Of a stretch of DNA of 64,000 bases, positions 25,132 to 32,457 are shown piece after piece. The stretch lies in the IMG/VR virus record IMGVR_UViG_3300025030_000067, positions 26,535 to 90,534 of that record; one strand, 5' to 3'. This DNA is from a virus. A program made the translations under genes and the position numbers. The notes beneath the pieces are model-generated. The model did no database searches. It had not been told where the DNA came from and worked only from the letters and a program-made list of their open reading frames with translations. How positions within the stretch are numbered: the stretch's first letter is position 1; each line of letters begins with the position of its first letter.

Positions 25132-26865
25132 TCAGTCGAGTGTGATCTTGAGGAACTTCGTCTCGGGCTGTGACTTCCGCATTGACTTGTAATACTGGTC
25201 ACTGTCGCCGCCCTGTTGATCGTCTCCCTGGTCTTCGTCCTGATCCGGTTCTTCTTCTGCCTGTTGCTGCTGTGCGAATGTGTTCAGGTAGTTCGGGATC
25301 GGCACGTCTGCAGGGTAATTCCATGGGTTCTTGTCGTACTTCTCTTTGTTCTCGTCGCCCTCCTGGAGCTTGCTGTACTGCTCTGGCGGCAGGTAGAATC
25401 CGATGGGGGCTCCGCCTTCTTCCATGCGACATTCGTTCTTGGTGATCCATTTGGAGACTCGGCTGGTGCGGATATCGACCGCCTGTTTCTCGTCTTCCGG
25501 GTTCAGGCCAACAACTATCAGCTTGAGGTCGTCATATCTAGGTTTAATGAGTGCGTCGGTGAGCCATTCCGCCATGTCGGTGATGGAAGGGATGAGTCCG
25601 TGTTCTTTCGAGAACTCAATTTCTCCGGAGGCATTACCGGCAAAGATGCTACCGCCGCCTGCGCCACTGTCGGTCTCCATGTTCAGTGTGCTGGGGTGGG
25701 CTCCGTAGGCCGAGCATTTGAACATGACCATCATCCTGATCATCTGGTCGAACAGCATGTCCTTTGGAGACTCGCGGAGCTTCACGCTTTCGATCTTGAA
25801 GTTCTCCATGTCGCCGGCAGGGATTACCGGCAGGCGCCAGTTGTTGCCGACTCCACCAGCCTCGCCAAGTATCTGCTGCTTGAACGCGGCCAAGCCTTCT
25901 TTGTCGTAGTCGCCGGAGACCGTCAGCACCTGCTCGGGATAGTTGGTCTTGAACATCTCGCGGTTGTATGTGAATGCCATGAGCAGGCTGGTGGTGATGT
26001 CCAGTGACTCTTCCAAGCGGGATGTACCGTATCCCCATCGGTTGAGCCGGTCGCTCGGGTTACTGATGTGGACGCTGATTTCGTCGTCGGTGAATGCAGC
26101 TGTGATCATACCGTCGATCATCTGGACATAGCTGGCACGGGCGAGGTCAAACCCGGTGGAGTACGACATCTTGTTTATCGTGTCTCGGCCTACCTTGCCG
26201 TTGCTCTCGTTCTTTTGAGCCCATGCCCGAATTGACTCATCCACGTTCTTGATCGTCTCTCCTGGCAGCCAGTGGAATGCTGCGTAGCCTTGGCCGTCTC
26301 GGCGTTTGTATCGGAGGATGCATTTGCGGTCGATGATCAGCTCCGTGCGGGTCAGAACGCCGACGAGGTCTTTCAATCGGGTATGTGGCCGGACGTTGTG
26401 CGGGTAGAGGTAGATGTGTTCGGTGGGCGTCGGGTCGCTGATGAATTTCTCCATCTCGTGGCAGCGTTCTTTATCCTGTCTGGTGACCTTGTAGTCGGGA
26501 TCATCTGCGCGGTCGTGAACAACTCTGAATCCAATCTCCTTGTTCTTGCCCTCATTGGCCTTCTGCCAGATGCGTTTCTGCTGGTCGGTCCGGGCTCTGA
26601 TCAGGATGCGGTCGAGGGTGGATTTTTCTGCGGCTTCGTACAGGATGGAAAACTGCGGGGTGCCTATTGGCTTTTCTCGGGCTCCCATTACTATTGAGTT
26701 GTTTAATGCGAATTTGGAGAAGAAAGACGCTTTATTTTCGTCTCTTCGCATTTTATTAGCTTCTGATTTTATCAGGTCGTCCGCTGAATGTTTTGGCACC
26801 AATAATCCTGATGAAAGTTGCACTGACTCTTCAAACACTCTGTTCAGGAATAATTTGTTATGCAT
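25132..26865 (-). CDS. Portal protein
   Basis: 577 residues. The mid-protein segments NRWGYGTSRLEESLDITTSLLMAFTYNREMFKTNYPEQ and VSGDYDKEGLAAFKQQ match the stem and crown helices of phage portals, followed by a loop and the phrase GAHPSTLNMETDSG seen in SPP1/HK97-class portals. The C-terminus is acidic and glutamine-rich (EEEPDQDEDQGDDQQGG) and ends YYKSMRKSQPE, again the K-S signature. Twelve copies form the DNA entry ring. The next gene upstream is a HNH endonuclease that overlaps its start by 8 bases. Confidence 0.88.
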   Translation of the reverse strand: MHNKLFLNRVFEESVQLSSGLLVPKHSADDLIKSEANKMRRDENKASFFSKFALNNSIVMGAREKPIGTPQFSILYEAAEKSTLDRILIRARTDQQKRIWQKANEGKNKEIGFRVVHDRADDPDYKVTRQDKERCHEMEKFISDPTPTEHIYLYPHNVRPHTRLKDLVGVLTRTELIIDRKCILRYKRRDGQGYAAFHWLPGETIKNVDESIRAWAQKNESNGKVGRDTINKMSYSTGFDLARASYVQMIDGMITAAFTDDEISVHISNPSDRLNRWGYGTSRLEESLDITTSLLMAFTYNREMFKTNYPEQVLTVSGDYDKEGLAAFKQQILGEAGGVGNNWRLPVIPAGDMENFKIESVKLRESPKDMLFDQMIRMMVMFKCSAYGAHPSTLNMETDSGAGGGSIFAGNASGEIEFSKEHGLIPSITDMAEWLTDALIKPRYDDLKLIVVGLNPEDEKQAVDIRTSRVSKWITKNECRMEEGGAPIGFYLPPEQYSKLQEGDENKEKYDKNPWNYPADVPIPNYLNTFAQQQQAEEEPDQDEDQGDDQQGGDSDQYYKSMRKSQPETKFLKITLD

Positions 26866-27334
26866 TGGCCGTCTCCTGATAATTCTTCCAAGACTGGTTG
26901 TTTAATATTTTAGCGGTCTGAGCGATTGATAGTCCGTATCTCTGGCCGATTGATTTATATGTTCCGGTTTTCCCGTTTCGTCGCATTTCCTGCACTTGCT
27001 TGAGTGTTACCTTTGCTTCGTTGTGACGTTCTCCGTCTGGTTGACGCCGCTTCTTGGTCCTGTCTGCTACGTTTTCTATGTTTGTTCCGACGAACAGGTG
27101 GTCGGGTCGGATGCATCTGGGGTTGTCGCATTTATGCAGGACTTGCAATCCTTCTGGTATCGGGCCGTTGTGCATCTCCCAAGAGAATCGGTGCGCTTTC
27201 CCCATTTTCCCGTGGTGGTGAAAGAACCCGTATCCGTCTTTATCTCTTGCTGCCTGCCACTCCCAGCACTCTTTGCTCTTGTCTACTTTCTCCCAGAAGT
27301 TTTCTTCCGGCGTTCTGACTGGCCATCTTGGCAT
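26858..27334 (-). CDS. HNH homing endonuclease with C-terminal helix-turn-helix
   Basis: 158 residues. ECWEWQAARDKDGYGFF and AHRFSWEMHNGPIPEGLQVLHKCDNPRCIRPDHLFVGT form a complete HNH_3-type domain with the H-N-H residues and structural CxxC. Residues 115-155 (VTLKQVQEMRRNGKTG...SIGQRYGLSIAQTAKILNNQSW) are a DNA-binding helix-turn-helix as in AP2/HTH homing enzymes. It overlaps the portal gene start, so it sits exactly at a conserved gene boundary. Confidence 0.86.
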   Translation of the reverse strand: MPRWPVRTPEENFWEKVDKSKECWEWQAARDKDGYGFFHHHGKMGKAHRFSWEMHNGPIPEGLQVLHKCDNPRCIRPDHLFVGTNIENVADRTKKRRQPDGERHNEAKVTLKQVQEMRRNGKTGTYKSIGQRYGLSIAQTAKILNNQSWKNYQETANA

Positions 27335-27411
27335 TTCACATCTCCGTGTGCGTCCCGATTATTCTCTGTGCCCAGGACGGTCGGAGTTCCGTCTTTTCTC
27401 CCGCTAAAGAT

Positions 27412-27448
27412 AGGGCACAGCATGTCTTGTTAGACAATACTGTGCCCT
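27412..27448. promoter_or_regulatory. Long double-stem hairpin next to an operator motif
   Basis: AGGGCACAG (27412-27420) pairs with CTGTGCCCT (27440-27448), and inside it TGTCT pairs with AGACA across a TGTT loop. There is no T-run on the minus strand after it. The operator motif follows five bases later. It could terminate or process the transcript from the gene at 27483-27725. Confidence 0.5.
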
Positions 27449-27452
27449 AATT

Positions 27453-27465
27453 TGTAGCGTATATC
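27453..27465 (+). promoter_or_regulatory. Dispersed 13-bp operator-like motif
   Basis: Exact TGTAGCGTATATC followed by AAACTGTTTGCCG, closely matching the extended copy at 15753. Orientation is opposite to the neighbouring minus-strand genes. Confidence 0.6.
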
Positions 27466-27482
27466 AAACTGTTTGCCGCTGG

Positions 27483-27725
27483 TTAGCCTTTAACCATATA
27501 CAGAGTTTTACCTCTTATAATTGCAAGAAGTTCTGCATCTGTCTTCTCTTGGACCGGTCCATATACCGTCTCTGCAACACCGTGAATCCAATTAAGGAGC
27601 TTCTCTGCATCCGCGATCACGTCATCGCTATTTATCCCTCGTCCATGGCTGTCCGCACTTTCCAATATTTCTTTACTCATCTTCAAACACGTTAATCTTA
27701 ATTTTCGTTGGTTCATTGGTTTCAT
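27483..27725 (-). CDS. Small helical protein next to the TIGR array (80 aa)
   Basis: Helical (CLKMSKEILESADSHGRGIN; DAEKLLNWIHGVAETVYG), no family recognised. It lies directly after the left TIGR array on the minus strand, downstream of tas, so it could be cotranscribed with the system. The first MKP is preceded by AAAGGGAG. Confidence 0.55.
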   Translation of the reverse strand: MKPMNQRKLRLTCLKMSKEILESADSHGRGINSDDVIADAEKLLNWIHGVAETVYGPVQEKTDAELLAIIRGKTLYMVKG

Positions 27726-27728
27726 CTC

Positions 27729-27872
27729 CCTTTTGGGTTTAATGTTTGGGCGCTTTGTAGATCTGGTTTTCTAATTATGCTTGGCACGCTTCCTTGTATT
27801 GGTGTTCTTATGTGGAGTGGCTCGCTACGTCAACGTGGTTTTCTTTTGCACCTTGGCTATGCTGCTTGCTTC
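27729..27872. repeat. TIGR array, tas-distal part: four 36-bp units
   Basis: Units begin at 27729 (degenerate), 27765, 27801 and 27837. Each has a 9-bp box A (GGTTTTCTT type), 8 variable bases, a 9-bp box B (TGGCTCGCT type) and 10 variable bases. Variable pairs are ATTATGCT/TCCTTGTATT, ATGTGGAG/ACGTCAACGT and TTGCACCT/TGCTTGCTTC. The last unit overlaps the tas stop codon and its box B has decayed. The period is exactly 36 bp with constant segment lengths. This is the structure reported for TIGR arrays, which yield 36-nt dual-spacer guide RNAs. Not a CRISPR: repeats are too short and alternate with two spacers. Confidence 0.85.
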
Positions 27873-28864
27873 TCCCCGCCATGGACGTATCCCAGCTTCG
27901 CCTCGTGGTAGGGTAGCGACACCGGCAGACCCTCAATGGTCCTCCAAGCTGTGTAGAGGTCGATCAGGAACATCTTGACCATGTAGCGCATCGCGGCGTT
28001 GTGTCGGTGCCCCTTCTCGCTCACGGTTTTCTCTTTGCCCTTGTCGTTGGTTTCGGTTCGGTCCTTCCAGTTGGTGTGATTTTCCAGACGGTTCTTGTAG
28101 TCGTCATATATCGTCCGGTATTTGCTCTCACCGGCTCTCAGGAAGCTGCTGGCGAGCACTCCCATCAGTTTTGTTTTGAGGAATGGGTTGAATGTGATTC
28201 CGTTCCTGATCGCTGAGTTACCTTCTTTGTCGATATACGCTACAGTCTGGAGATGCTCTTTCCTTCGTGATCGGCCTTTGCCATCATCTGCGCAGTCGAG
28301 TCCTGCATACTTCCAGATGCTGCTCGGGTGTCTGGACTTGGTGATGTCGATCTCGCTGATGATCACTCCTGCCATGGCTGGGCCTATGCCTCTGACGCCT
28401 TCGAGGAATTCGACGTATATCGGGTAATCTTCGAGTATCTTGCCGAGCATCCGGAAGTGCCGGTTCTCTTGGGATTCGAGGTCTTTGTATTGCGATATCA
28501 GGCAGAGCTCCGTGTAGTCACTGATCACTGGATTTCCCTTGAATTTCTTTTTGCTGGGCAGGCCGTCTGCCGTCAGTAGTGAGTAGTGTTTATCGAGCAG
28601 TTGGGACACAAGCCCTGCGATCTTCTTTTCTTCTTTTTCCGTCTGTTCCAGCTCCGCGACTGCTCCGGTGGTGACCAGTTTGTTGGCATTCCGTATCCGT
28701 GCCAGCAGTTGCTGCGATTCGGCGTCGAGTCCTTCTTCTGGTTCGCTTGGTGCCTGGCCGAGTTTGGCCTTGAAGTTGCCGACTATCCTGTTTCCGGTTT
28801 GGATGCGGAGCTTCTGGATGTCGTAGCTCCCTCTTACGATGGTTTTCAGATTTCCTGCTGACAT
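27857..28864 (-). CDS. tas: Tas protein: Nop/IS110-C-terminal-like guide-RNA-binding protein without nuclease domain (TasA-like)
   Basis: 335 residues. Residues 60-150 are helical with a coiled coil. Residues 152-190 carry FLEGVRGIGPAMAGVIISEI and SSIWKYAGLD, the Transposase_20 signature of IS110 C-terminal domains, which is related to the Nop domain of box C/D RNP proteins. The N-terminal DEDD/RuvC catalytic domain of IS110 transposases is absent, and no HNH motif is seen, so this is not an active transposase. Flanking 36-bp dual-spacer arrays on both sides identify it as a TIGR-associated protein. With no fused nuclease it matches the TasA type and would bind DNA under RNA guidance. Ribosome-binding site AAGGAGG at the edge of the right array. 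An operator-like motif copy (28232-28244) lies inside the gene. Confidence 0.85.
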   Translation of the reverse strand: MSAGNLKTIVRGSYDIQKLRIQTGNRIVGNFKAKLGQAPSEPEEGLDAESQQLLARIRNANKLVTTGAVAELEQTEKEEKKIAGLVSQLLDKHYSLLTADGLPSKKKFKGNPVISDYTELCLISQYKDLESQENRHFRMLGKILEDYPIYVEFLEGVRGIGPAMAGVIISEIDITKSRHPSSIWKYAGLDCADDGKGRSRRKEHLQTVAYIDKEGNSAIRNGITFNPFLKTKLMGVLASSFLRAGESKYRTIYDDYKNRLENHTNWKDRTETNDKGKEKTVSEKGHRHNAAMRYMVKMFLIDLYTAWRTIEGLPVSLPYHEAKLGYVHGGEKQAA

Positions 28865-28870
28865 GATGCC

Positions 28871-29302
28871 TCCTTGGTTGGTTTGGTGGTTCCTCTCTTT
28901 AGTAGTGGTTTTCTTAAACCGAATGGCTCGCTATTGTCTGTTGGTTTTCTTAATGTTAATGACTCGCTCTACGTATCTGTGTTTCTTTTGATGAATGGCT
29001 CGCTTCGTTATGCTGGTTTTATCTTCTTTATCGGCTCGCTCACTACATTTGGGTTTCTTTTCTGGAATGACTCGCTTCGGTCGTTTGGGTTTCTCCCATT
29101 TCTTGGCACGCTCAATATTGCTGGGTATCTCTTTTTTTCTGGCTCACTTCGTCAGGATGGGTTTCTTCTGCGTTTTGGTTCGCTCTTTCATCATGGTGTT
29201 ATTACAAGTGCTGGCTCGCTGTCTTCACTTGGGTTTCTTTTTGAATTTGGCTCGCTATGAAAAGATGGTTTCCTTTCTCATTATGGCTTCTCTTTCTATA
29301 AG
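28871..29302. repeat. TIGR array, main part: 10 good 36-bp units plus degenerate ends
   Basis: Units start at 28907, 28943, 28979, 29015, 29051, 29087, 29123, 29159, 29195 and 29231; those at 28871 and 29267 are decayed. Consensus: GGKTTTCTT, 8 variable, TGGCTCGCT, 10 variable. Spacer pairs in order: AAACCGAA/ATTGTCTGTT, AATGTTAA/CTACGTATCT, TTGATGAA/TCGTTATGCT, TTCTTTAT/CACTACATTT, TTCTGGAA/TCGGTCGTTT, CCATTTCT/CAATATTGCT, TTTTTTTC/TCGTCAGGAT, CTGCGTTT/CTTTCATCAT, ACAAGTGC/GTCTTCACTT, TTTGAATT/ATGAAAAGAT. All differ, while boxes and lengths hold. Open frames seen across it give a 12-residue pseudo-repeat and are judged non-coding. The transcribed strand is not settled. Confidence 0.88.
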
Positions 29303-29327
29303 TCTCCGTCACAGAATGATGCCGATG

Positions 29328-30068
29328 CTACGGAATCGTTATTTTGTGCTTGCCAAATACCGGGTTGATCTTAATCGCGCACCATGCGATTGCGTATAGC
29401 AGCTTCGATGTAATCCACCAGCAGCGGTCAGTAGTGTCGTTCAAGTTGATTGCCCATTGTTGGTATTCTTCCCGATTGACGATGCCGTTGTATCCGCCGC
29501 CATTGTTGTTTATCCCTGGGCCTTGCCAAATGAAAACGGCGTGATCGTCGGAACGGAAGTATGACCGAAACTTTCTGGCGAATGGCTGTATCTCCGGGGT
29601 GTAGACGAATGGGCTTGTGTCGTCGTATAGGCCGATGATCGGGAGTATCTTCTTGCCCTTGTACAGCACTTTGATGAAGTGCGACGATATCGCGATGTTC
29701 AGGTAATTCTTGAACTTCGTCATTTTATCCGAGTAATAGATGTCCATCATGTACCAGTCGAAGTTGGTGGAGCACTGCTGTTCTATTTCTTCGATCAGTG
29801 CGATCGCCAGCGGCTTGTTTGTTCTGGCTCTGTACCAATTGATCTTGTCGTCCTGGTCGCGTATGGAAATCTTCTGTACGTCCGGTTCGTCAAAGAGGTA
29901 GTAGGCAATGATCGTGCGGTGTTCTTTGTATTCGCTTGAGACCACTGCCATGCCGATCTTCGCCATGAGCTCCATTTCTTCCACCGTGAAGTCGCCCAGC
30001 ACGGTGTTGAAGCCCAGTCTCTTGATTTCCAGAAAATCCGCTCCGGATGATGCGTACACAATTTTCAT
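29328..30068 (-). CDS. Glycoside-hydrolase-like TIM-barrel protein (246 aa)
   Basis: LEIKRLGFNTVLGDFTVEEMELM, AYYLFDEPDVQ and NFDWYMMDIYYSD are the first strands of a (beta/alpha)8 barrel; DEPD has the position of the acid in GH-A-like hydrolases, and FIWQGPG is a late-barrel strand with Trp. Similar proteins are found in phages and may trim surface glycans or peptidoglycan, but the exact family is not named. Separated from the TIGR array by 26 bp. Confidence 0.55.
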   Translation of the reverse strand: MKIVYASSGADFLEIKRLGFNTVLGDFTVEEMELMAKIGMAVVSSEYKEHRTIIAYYLFDEPDVQKISIRDQDDKINWYRARTNKPLAIALIEEIEQQCSTNFDWYMMDIYYSDKMTKFKNYLNIAISSHFIKVLYKGKKILPIIGLYDDTSPFVYTPEIQPFARKFRSYFRSDDHAVFIWQGPGINNNGGGYNGIVNREEYQQWAINLNDTTDRCWWITSKLLYAIAWCAIKINPVFGKHKITIP

Positions 30069-30069
30069 G

Positions 30070-30399
30070 TCACTGTTCTCCGTGGTAGAAGATTGGTATG
30101 CCGCGAGTGCTTGCGTGCTGATGCTCCATGACGCTGCCGGGGCTGTCTCTCCACCCTGGCACCATCACTACGGCGTCGCATTTGTCGAGTAGCGGGATGC
30201 AGACCTTGCGCATCCAGTCGCCATGCTGCATGTGGGCGAACTGCGGGTCTTCATCCCAGAAGGCGGTTATTCTGTGAGGGATGATCGGGGCGAATCCAAG
30301 GTGCATCATGTGCTTGCCGACTACTTCGGCGGCGTCAATGTTGGCTTGGACTTCTTCTCTGGTGGGGGCTGTGTACTTTCCTGCGACGTAGCAAATCAT
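30070..30399 (-). CDS. DUF4406 / nucleoside 2-deoxyribosyltransferase-like protein
   Basis: 109 residues, started at the ATG after AGGAGAAAG. MICYVAGKYTAPTREEVQANIDAAEVVGKHMMHLGFAPIIPH and LLDKCDAVVMVPGWRDSPGSVMEHQHASTRGIPIF fit the fold: a nucleotide-binding N-terminus, and the gW..S.G...E motif with catalytic-type Glu near residue 90. Members remodel nucleosides or bind nucleotides. Coupled (ATGA) to the upstream zinc-finger gene. Confidence 0.75.
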   Translation of the reverse strand: MICYVAGKYTAPTREEVQANIDAAEVVGKHMMHLGFAPIIPHRITAFWDEDPQFAHMQHGDWMRKVCIPLLDKCDAVVMVPGWRDSPGSVMEHQHASTRGIPIFYHGEQ

Positions 30400-30545
30400 T
30401 TCTTTCTCCTGGATCGTTTTTCGTTGCTGTGGAGTGCTGCGTGGGATTTGTTGCAATGTTCTCGTTTTTCCCAGTTGTGGTCCAGTTCTTGTTCTCCTTG
30501 AACCAGTTCAGTGCCGCACCATAGGCAGACCTTTTGATTGGTCAC
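30396..30545 (-). CDS. Tiny zinc-finger protein (49 aa, GTG start)
   Basis: GTG start after AGGAGAG, with residues VCLWCGTEL...HNWEKREHCNKSHAALH: CxxC plus C/H pairs forming one zinc site, and a basic tail. Four-base overlaps on both sides support it. Confidence 0.55.
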   Translation of the reverse strand: MTNQKVCLWCGTELVQGEQELDHNWEKREHCNKSHAALHSNEKRSRRKK

Positions 30546-30667
30546 TTATCTCTCCTGATGGTTCCGGTCTTTTTTAGTTTCCGCCGTTCGTGCCGGTTGG
30601 CCGGTGCAGTCGGTGCCGGCACAACAAGCAATAGGTTGTTGAATCCTCCAAGGCACACCGTCAGCAT
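30542..30667 (-). CDS. Tiny basic protein (41 aa)
   Basis: ATG five bases after GGAGG, beginning inside the end of the upstream gene; ends with NRHERRKLKKTGTIRRDK, a basic tail. Overlaps the next gene's GTG by four bases. Function unknown. Confidence 0.45.
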   Translation of the reverse strand: MLTVCLGGFNNLLLVVPAPTAPANRHERRKLKKTGTIRRDK

Positions 30668-31182
30668 AATTTCCTCCGAATGGCACTATGTATTTTTGGG
30701 TCGTATGTTTCTCCTATTGCTTCTGCGTATTCGGTCAGAAGGAACCAGCTGCCCAGCGCCTGCCCTTCGTCTCCCGCCTGAATTATTTCTCCCGGTAAAA
30801 GGTAGTGGTGACCATCGGGTTGCAGTCTTCCTACTGAGAATTCCCTGGCCTCTTCTTGTGATTGATGCAGATACATCTCCACCTGCTGGCCGATTGGTTT
30901 CTCTTCGTCTCTGACCATCCCGAGTATCCCGTAACCGGATATGTCCCGGTATGGCGATTCTCCGAGCGCATGTTTGTCTGTGGCAATCCGGAACAGCTTG
31001 TCGATGATCCTGGTCACTAGCTGCATATCGCCGTACTGCTCCGGCTGGACTCCGTTCGGGTAGAGGATGCGGAGGATGTCGCCACTTTTACCGACGCTGT
31101 CGCCGTATGCCGTGTTCTTGACGTCCACTTCTTTACCGCTGGCTTGGCCGGCGTTCTCGTATTTACCGATTTCTTTCCGCAT
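30661..31182 (-). CDS. DUF6378/DUF1599-like nucleotide-metabolism-type protein (173 aa)
   Basis: Residues 20-95 read DVKNTAYGDSVGKSGDILRILYPNGVQPEQYGDMQLVTRIIDKLFRIA and SPYRDISGYGILGMV. This 'YGDS...iLriLYP...Y.d...v.RI.DKl.Ri...E.p..DiaGY' pattern is common in phages and belongs to the MazG-like alpha-helical superfamily or a sister group. Residues 96-173 form an extra C-terminal part. A nucleotide house-cleaning role is inferred only from the fold. Confidence 0.6.
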   Translation of the reverse strand: MRKEIGKYENAGQASGKEVDVKNTAYGDSVGKSGDILRILYPNGVQPEQYGDMQLVTRIIDKLFRIATDKHALGESPYRDISGYGILGMVRDEEKPIGQQVEMYLHQSQEEAREFSVGRLQPDGHHYLLPGEIIQAGDEGQALGSWFLLTEYAEAIGETYDPKIHSAIRRKLC

Positions 31183-31447
31183 TGGTGACCTGCTCCTTTT
31201 TCTTTATTCTCCAGCGTCTGCCGGCCACGTTTGCCAGTTGCGGCAGCTCTGCCAGTTCCCCGTGCGGTCCAGTCACGTCATTCGCTTCTCTAGCTGCATC
31301 CCATTCCTCATATTCGCCTCTTACAGCGTCGGCTTGTTCCTGCTCTGTCAATGCTGACCATCTGCCGTGTTTTGCCCTGCCTCGGTTATATTCCTTGGCG
31401 ACCTCTTGAAAAAATCCTGTCAGCGGGTGGTTGGTGATGTCGGGCAT
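31163..31447 (-). CDS. MazG-like helical phage protein (94 aa)
   Basis: EVAKEYNRGRAKHGRWSALTEQEQADAVRGEYEEWDAAREANDVTGPHGELAELPQLANVAGRRW contains the E..E/E..D pattern of MazG-like pyrophosphatases (EYEEW ... ELAEL). Overlaps both neighbours. Possibly limits host nucleotide signals or non-canonical dNTPs. Confidence 0.58.
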   Translation of the reverse strand: MPDITNHPLTGFFQEVAKEYNRGRAKHGRWSALTEQEQADAVRGEYEEWDAAREANDVTGPHGELAELPQLANVAGRRWRIKKKEQVTNAERNR

Positions 31448-31620
31448 GCGGCTTCTCCGGTACTTCTTGTTGATATTGATATTTCGATGTTGGTGCGACA
31501 GTTCGGGCAGATCACGATGGCTGCCAGCTTGGTTTCGTCGGGTCCGCAGACCACGTCCTTATGGGTGAGGTCGGCGTTGATTGCTTTGTTGCAGTTCGGG
31601 CATCCCGTGAACAGTGTCAT
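31420..31620 (-). CDS. Small zinc-ribbon protein (66 aa)
   Basis: Start taken at the MTLFTGCPNC ATG, which overlaps the upstream gene (ATGA); the frame is open further upstream. Two CxxC pairs (CPNC, CPNC) about 31 residues apart form a zinc ribbon. Confidence 0.6.
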   Translation of the reverse strand: MTLFTGCPNCNKAINADLTHKDVVCGPDETKLAAIVICPNCRTNIEISISTRSTGEAACPTSPTTR

Positions 31621-31814
31621 AGTCGGTCCTTTCCGTATCTGATGCCGTTGCTCTTTTTGCATGTGATGCGGTGGTAGTATGTTTTCCCGTTAACCTCGAT
31701 CAGCACATGCTCCTTGCACTTGTCGCATTTTTCCCAACGGCGACCGGTGTTGCCTGCGGTCTTCTTGAAGTCTGGCACCTGGACTTCTTTGGGTGGCGTG
31801 GTGGCTTCTTTCAC
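31617..31814 (-). CDS. Small zinc-binding protein (65 aa)
   Basis: WEKCDKCKEHVLIEVNGKTYYHRITCKK holds a CxxC and a further H/C pair. Coupled by ATGA overlaps with both neighbours. No family recognised. Confidence 0.58.
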   Translation of the reverse strand: MKEATTPPKEVQVPDFKKTAGNTGRRWEKCDKCKEHVLIEVNGKTYYHRITCKKSNGIRYGKDRL

Positions 31815-32206
31815 TGCTTCCTCCCGTTTGCTTCGAGTAGTGCCGCCTTACACATGGCTTCTGGAAATGTTGAGGCGACCACTCGGTATCGTTTGCTGTC
31901 AATATCTGTGGCGTGTTGTATGACGACGGTCACGTCCTCGGGAGTCACGAATATATCAACATCGTTGCCATGCGACTTGATCGCTTCAAGGACTTGCCAT
32001 GCCTGGCTGTTGTTGGCCGATGGTCGCCAGTCATCTACGTGCGCTGGGCACGAAGTCATGGCCTTGTTCTTTTCCTCTGCTTGGCAGTAGCAGGCGGTAT
32101 TCCGAAAGTGTACTGCCCATCCCATGATCTTCTCGGCCACCAGCTTATTCAGGTCTTCGTCTGGCTCCATCTGGTTGACGTATTGTGGGTATTCGTCGGT
32201 GGTCAT
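31811..32206 (-). CDS. ABA-sandwich-type phage protein (131 aa)
   Basis: Start at MTTDEY, which overlaps the upstream stop (ATGA). LNKLVAEKIMGWAVHF ... DDWRPSANNSQAWQVLEAIKSHG ... KRYRVVASTFPEAMCKAALLEANG is the pattern of the small phage ABA-sandwich domain (W.PS.d...A..v.e; a...S...A...A.L.A). An inserted CYC...SC segment is unusual. Function unknown. Confidence 0.65.
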   Translation of the reverse strand: MTTDEYPQYVNQMEPDEDLNKLVAEKIMGWAVHFRNTACYCQAEEKNKAMTSCPAHVDDWRPSANNSQAWQVLEAIKSHGNDVDIFVTPEDVTVVIQHATDIDSKRYRVVASTFPEAMCKAALLEANGRKQ

Positions 32207-32400
32207 GGTTTCTTTGGTCTCCGATAGCTGCCAAGCCTGTCCTCGCATTGGCCGATTATTGATTTCAGGGTGCGCCGGTATTCCTGGCGTCCTCGTGTTG
32301 ATTCTTTGCTTCGTGCCAGCCTTATGACGATGGTGTACATCTGGTCAGTGTCCTCGATGGTTTCCATCCCTTGGCCGTGTCGATTTGGTGCTTTTTTCAT
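32203..32400 (-). CDS. Small basic protein (65 aa)
   Basis: First gene after the tandem operator copies. Basic, helical (MYTIVIRLARSKESTRGRQEYRRTLKSIIGQ). ATGA-coupled with the next gene. No family recognised. Confidence 0.55.
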   Translation of the reverse strand: MKKAPNRHGQGMETIEDTDQMYTIVIRLARSKESTRGRQEYRRTLKSIIGQCEDRLGSYRRPKKP

Positions 32401-32457
32401 TGGTTGCCTTGTAGCGGAATGTGTCTATTTACTCGACGCTTGTATCACATTATCTGT

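Noticed and set aside
27857-28864. Complete IS110 insertion sequence
   Set aside because: No DEDD catalytic N-terminus, and neither end shows element boundaries; repeats on both sides are an array, not terminal repeats.
27729-29302. CRISPR array
   Set aside because: Conserved boxes are 9 bp and alternate with spacers of 8 and 10 bp; no Cas gene is present.
28874-29399. Plus-strand open frames of 128 and 134 residues with 12-residue repeats over the array
   Set aside because: Two frames are open simply because the 36-bp units lack stop codons; there is no ribosome-binding site, the spacers vary freely and the pattern is explained by a guide-RNA array.
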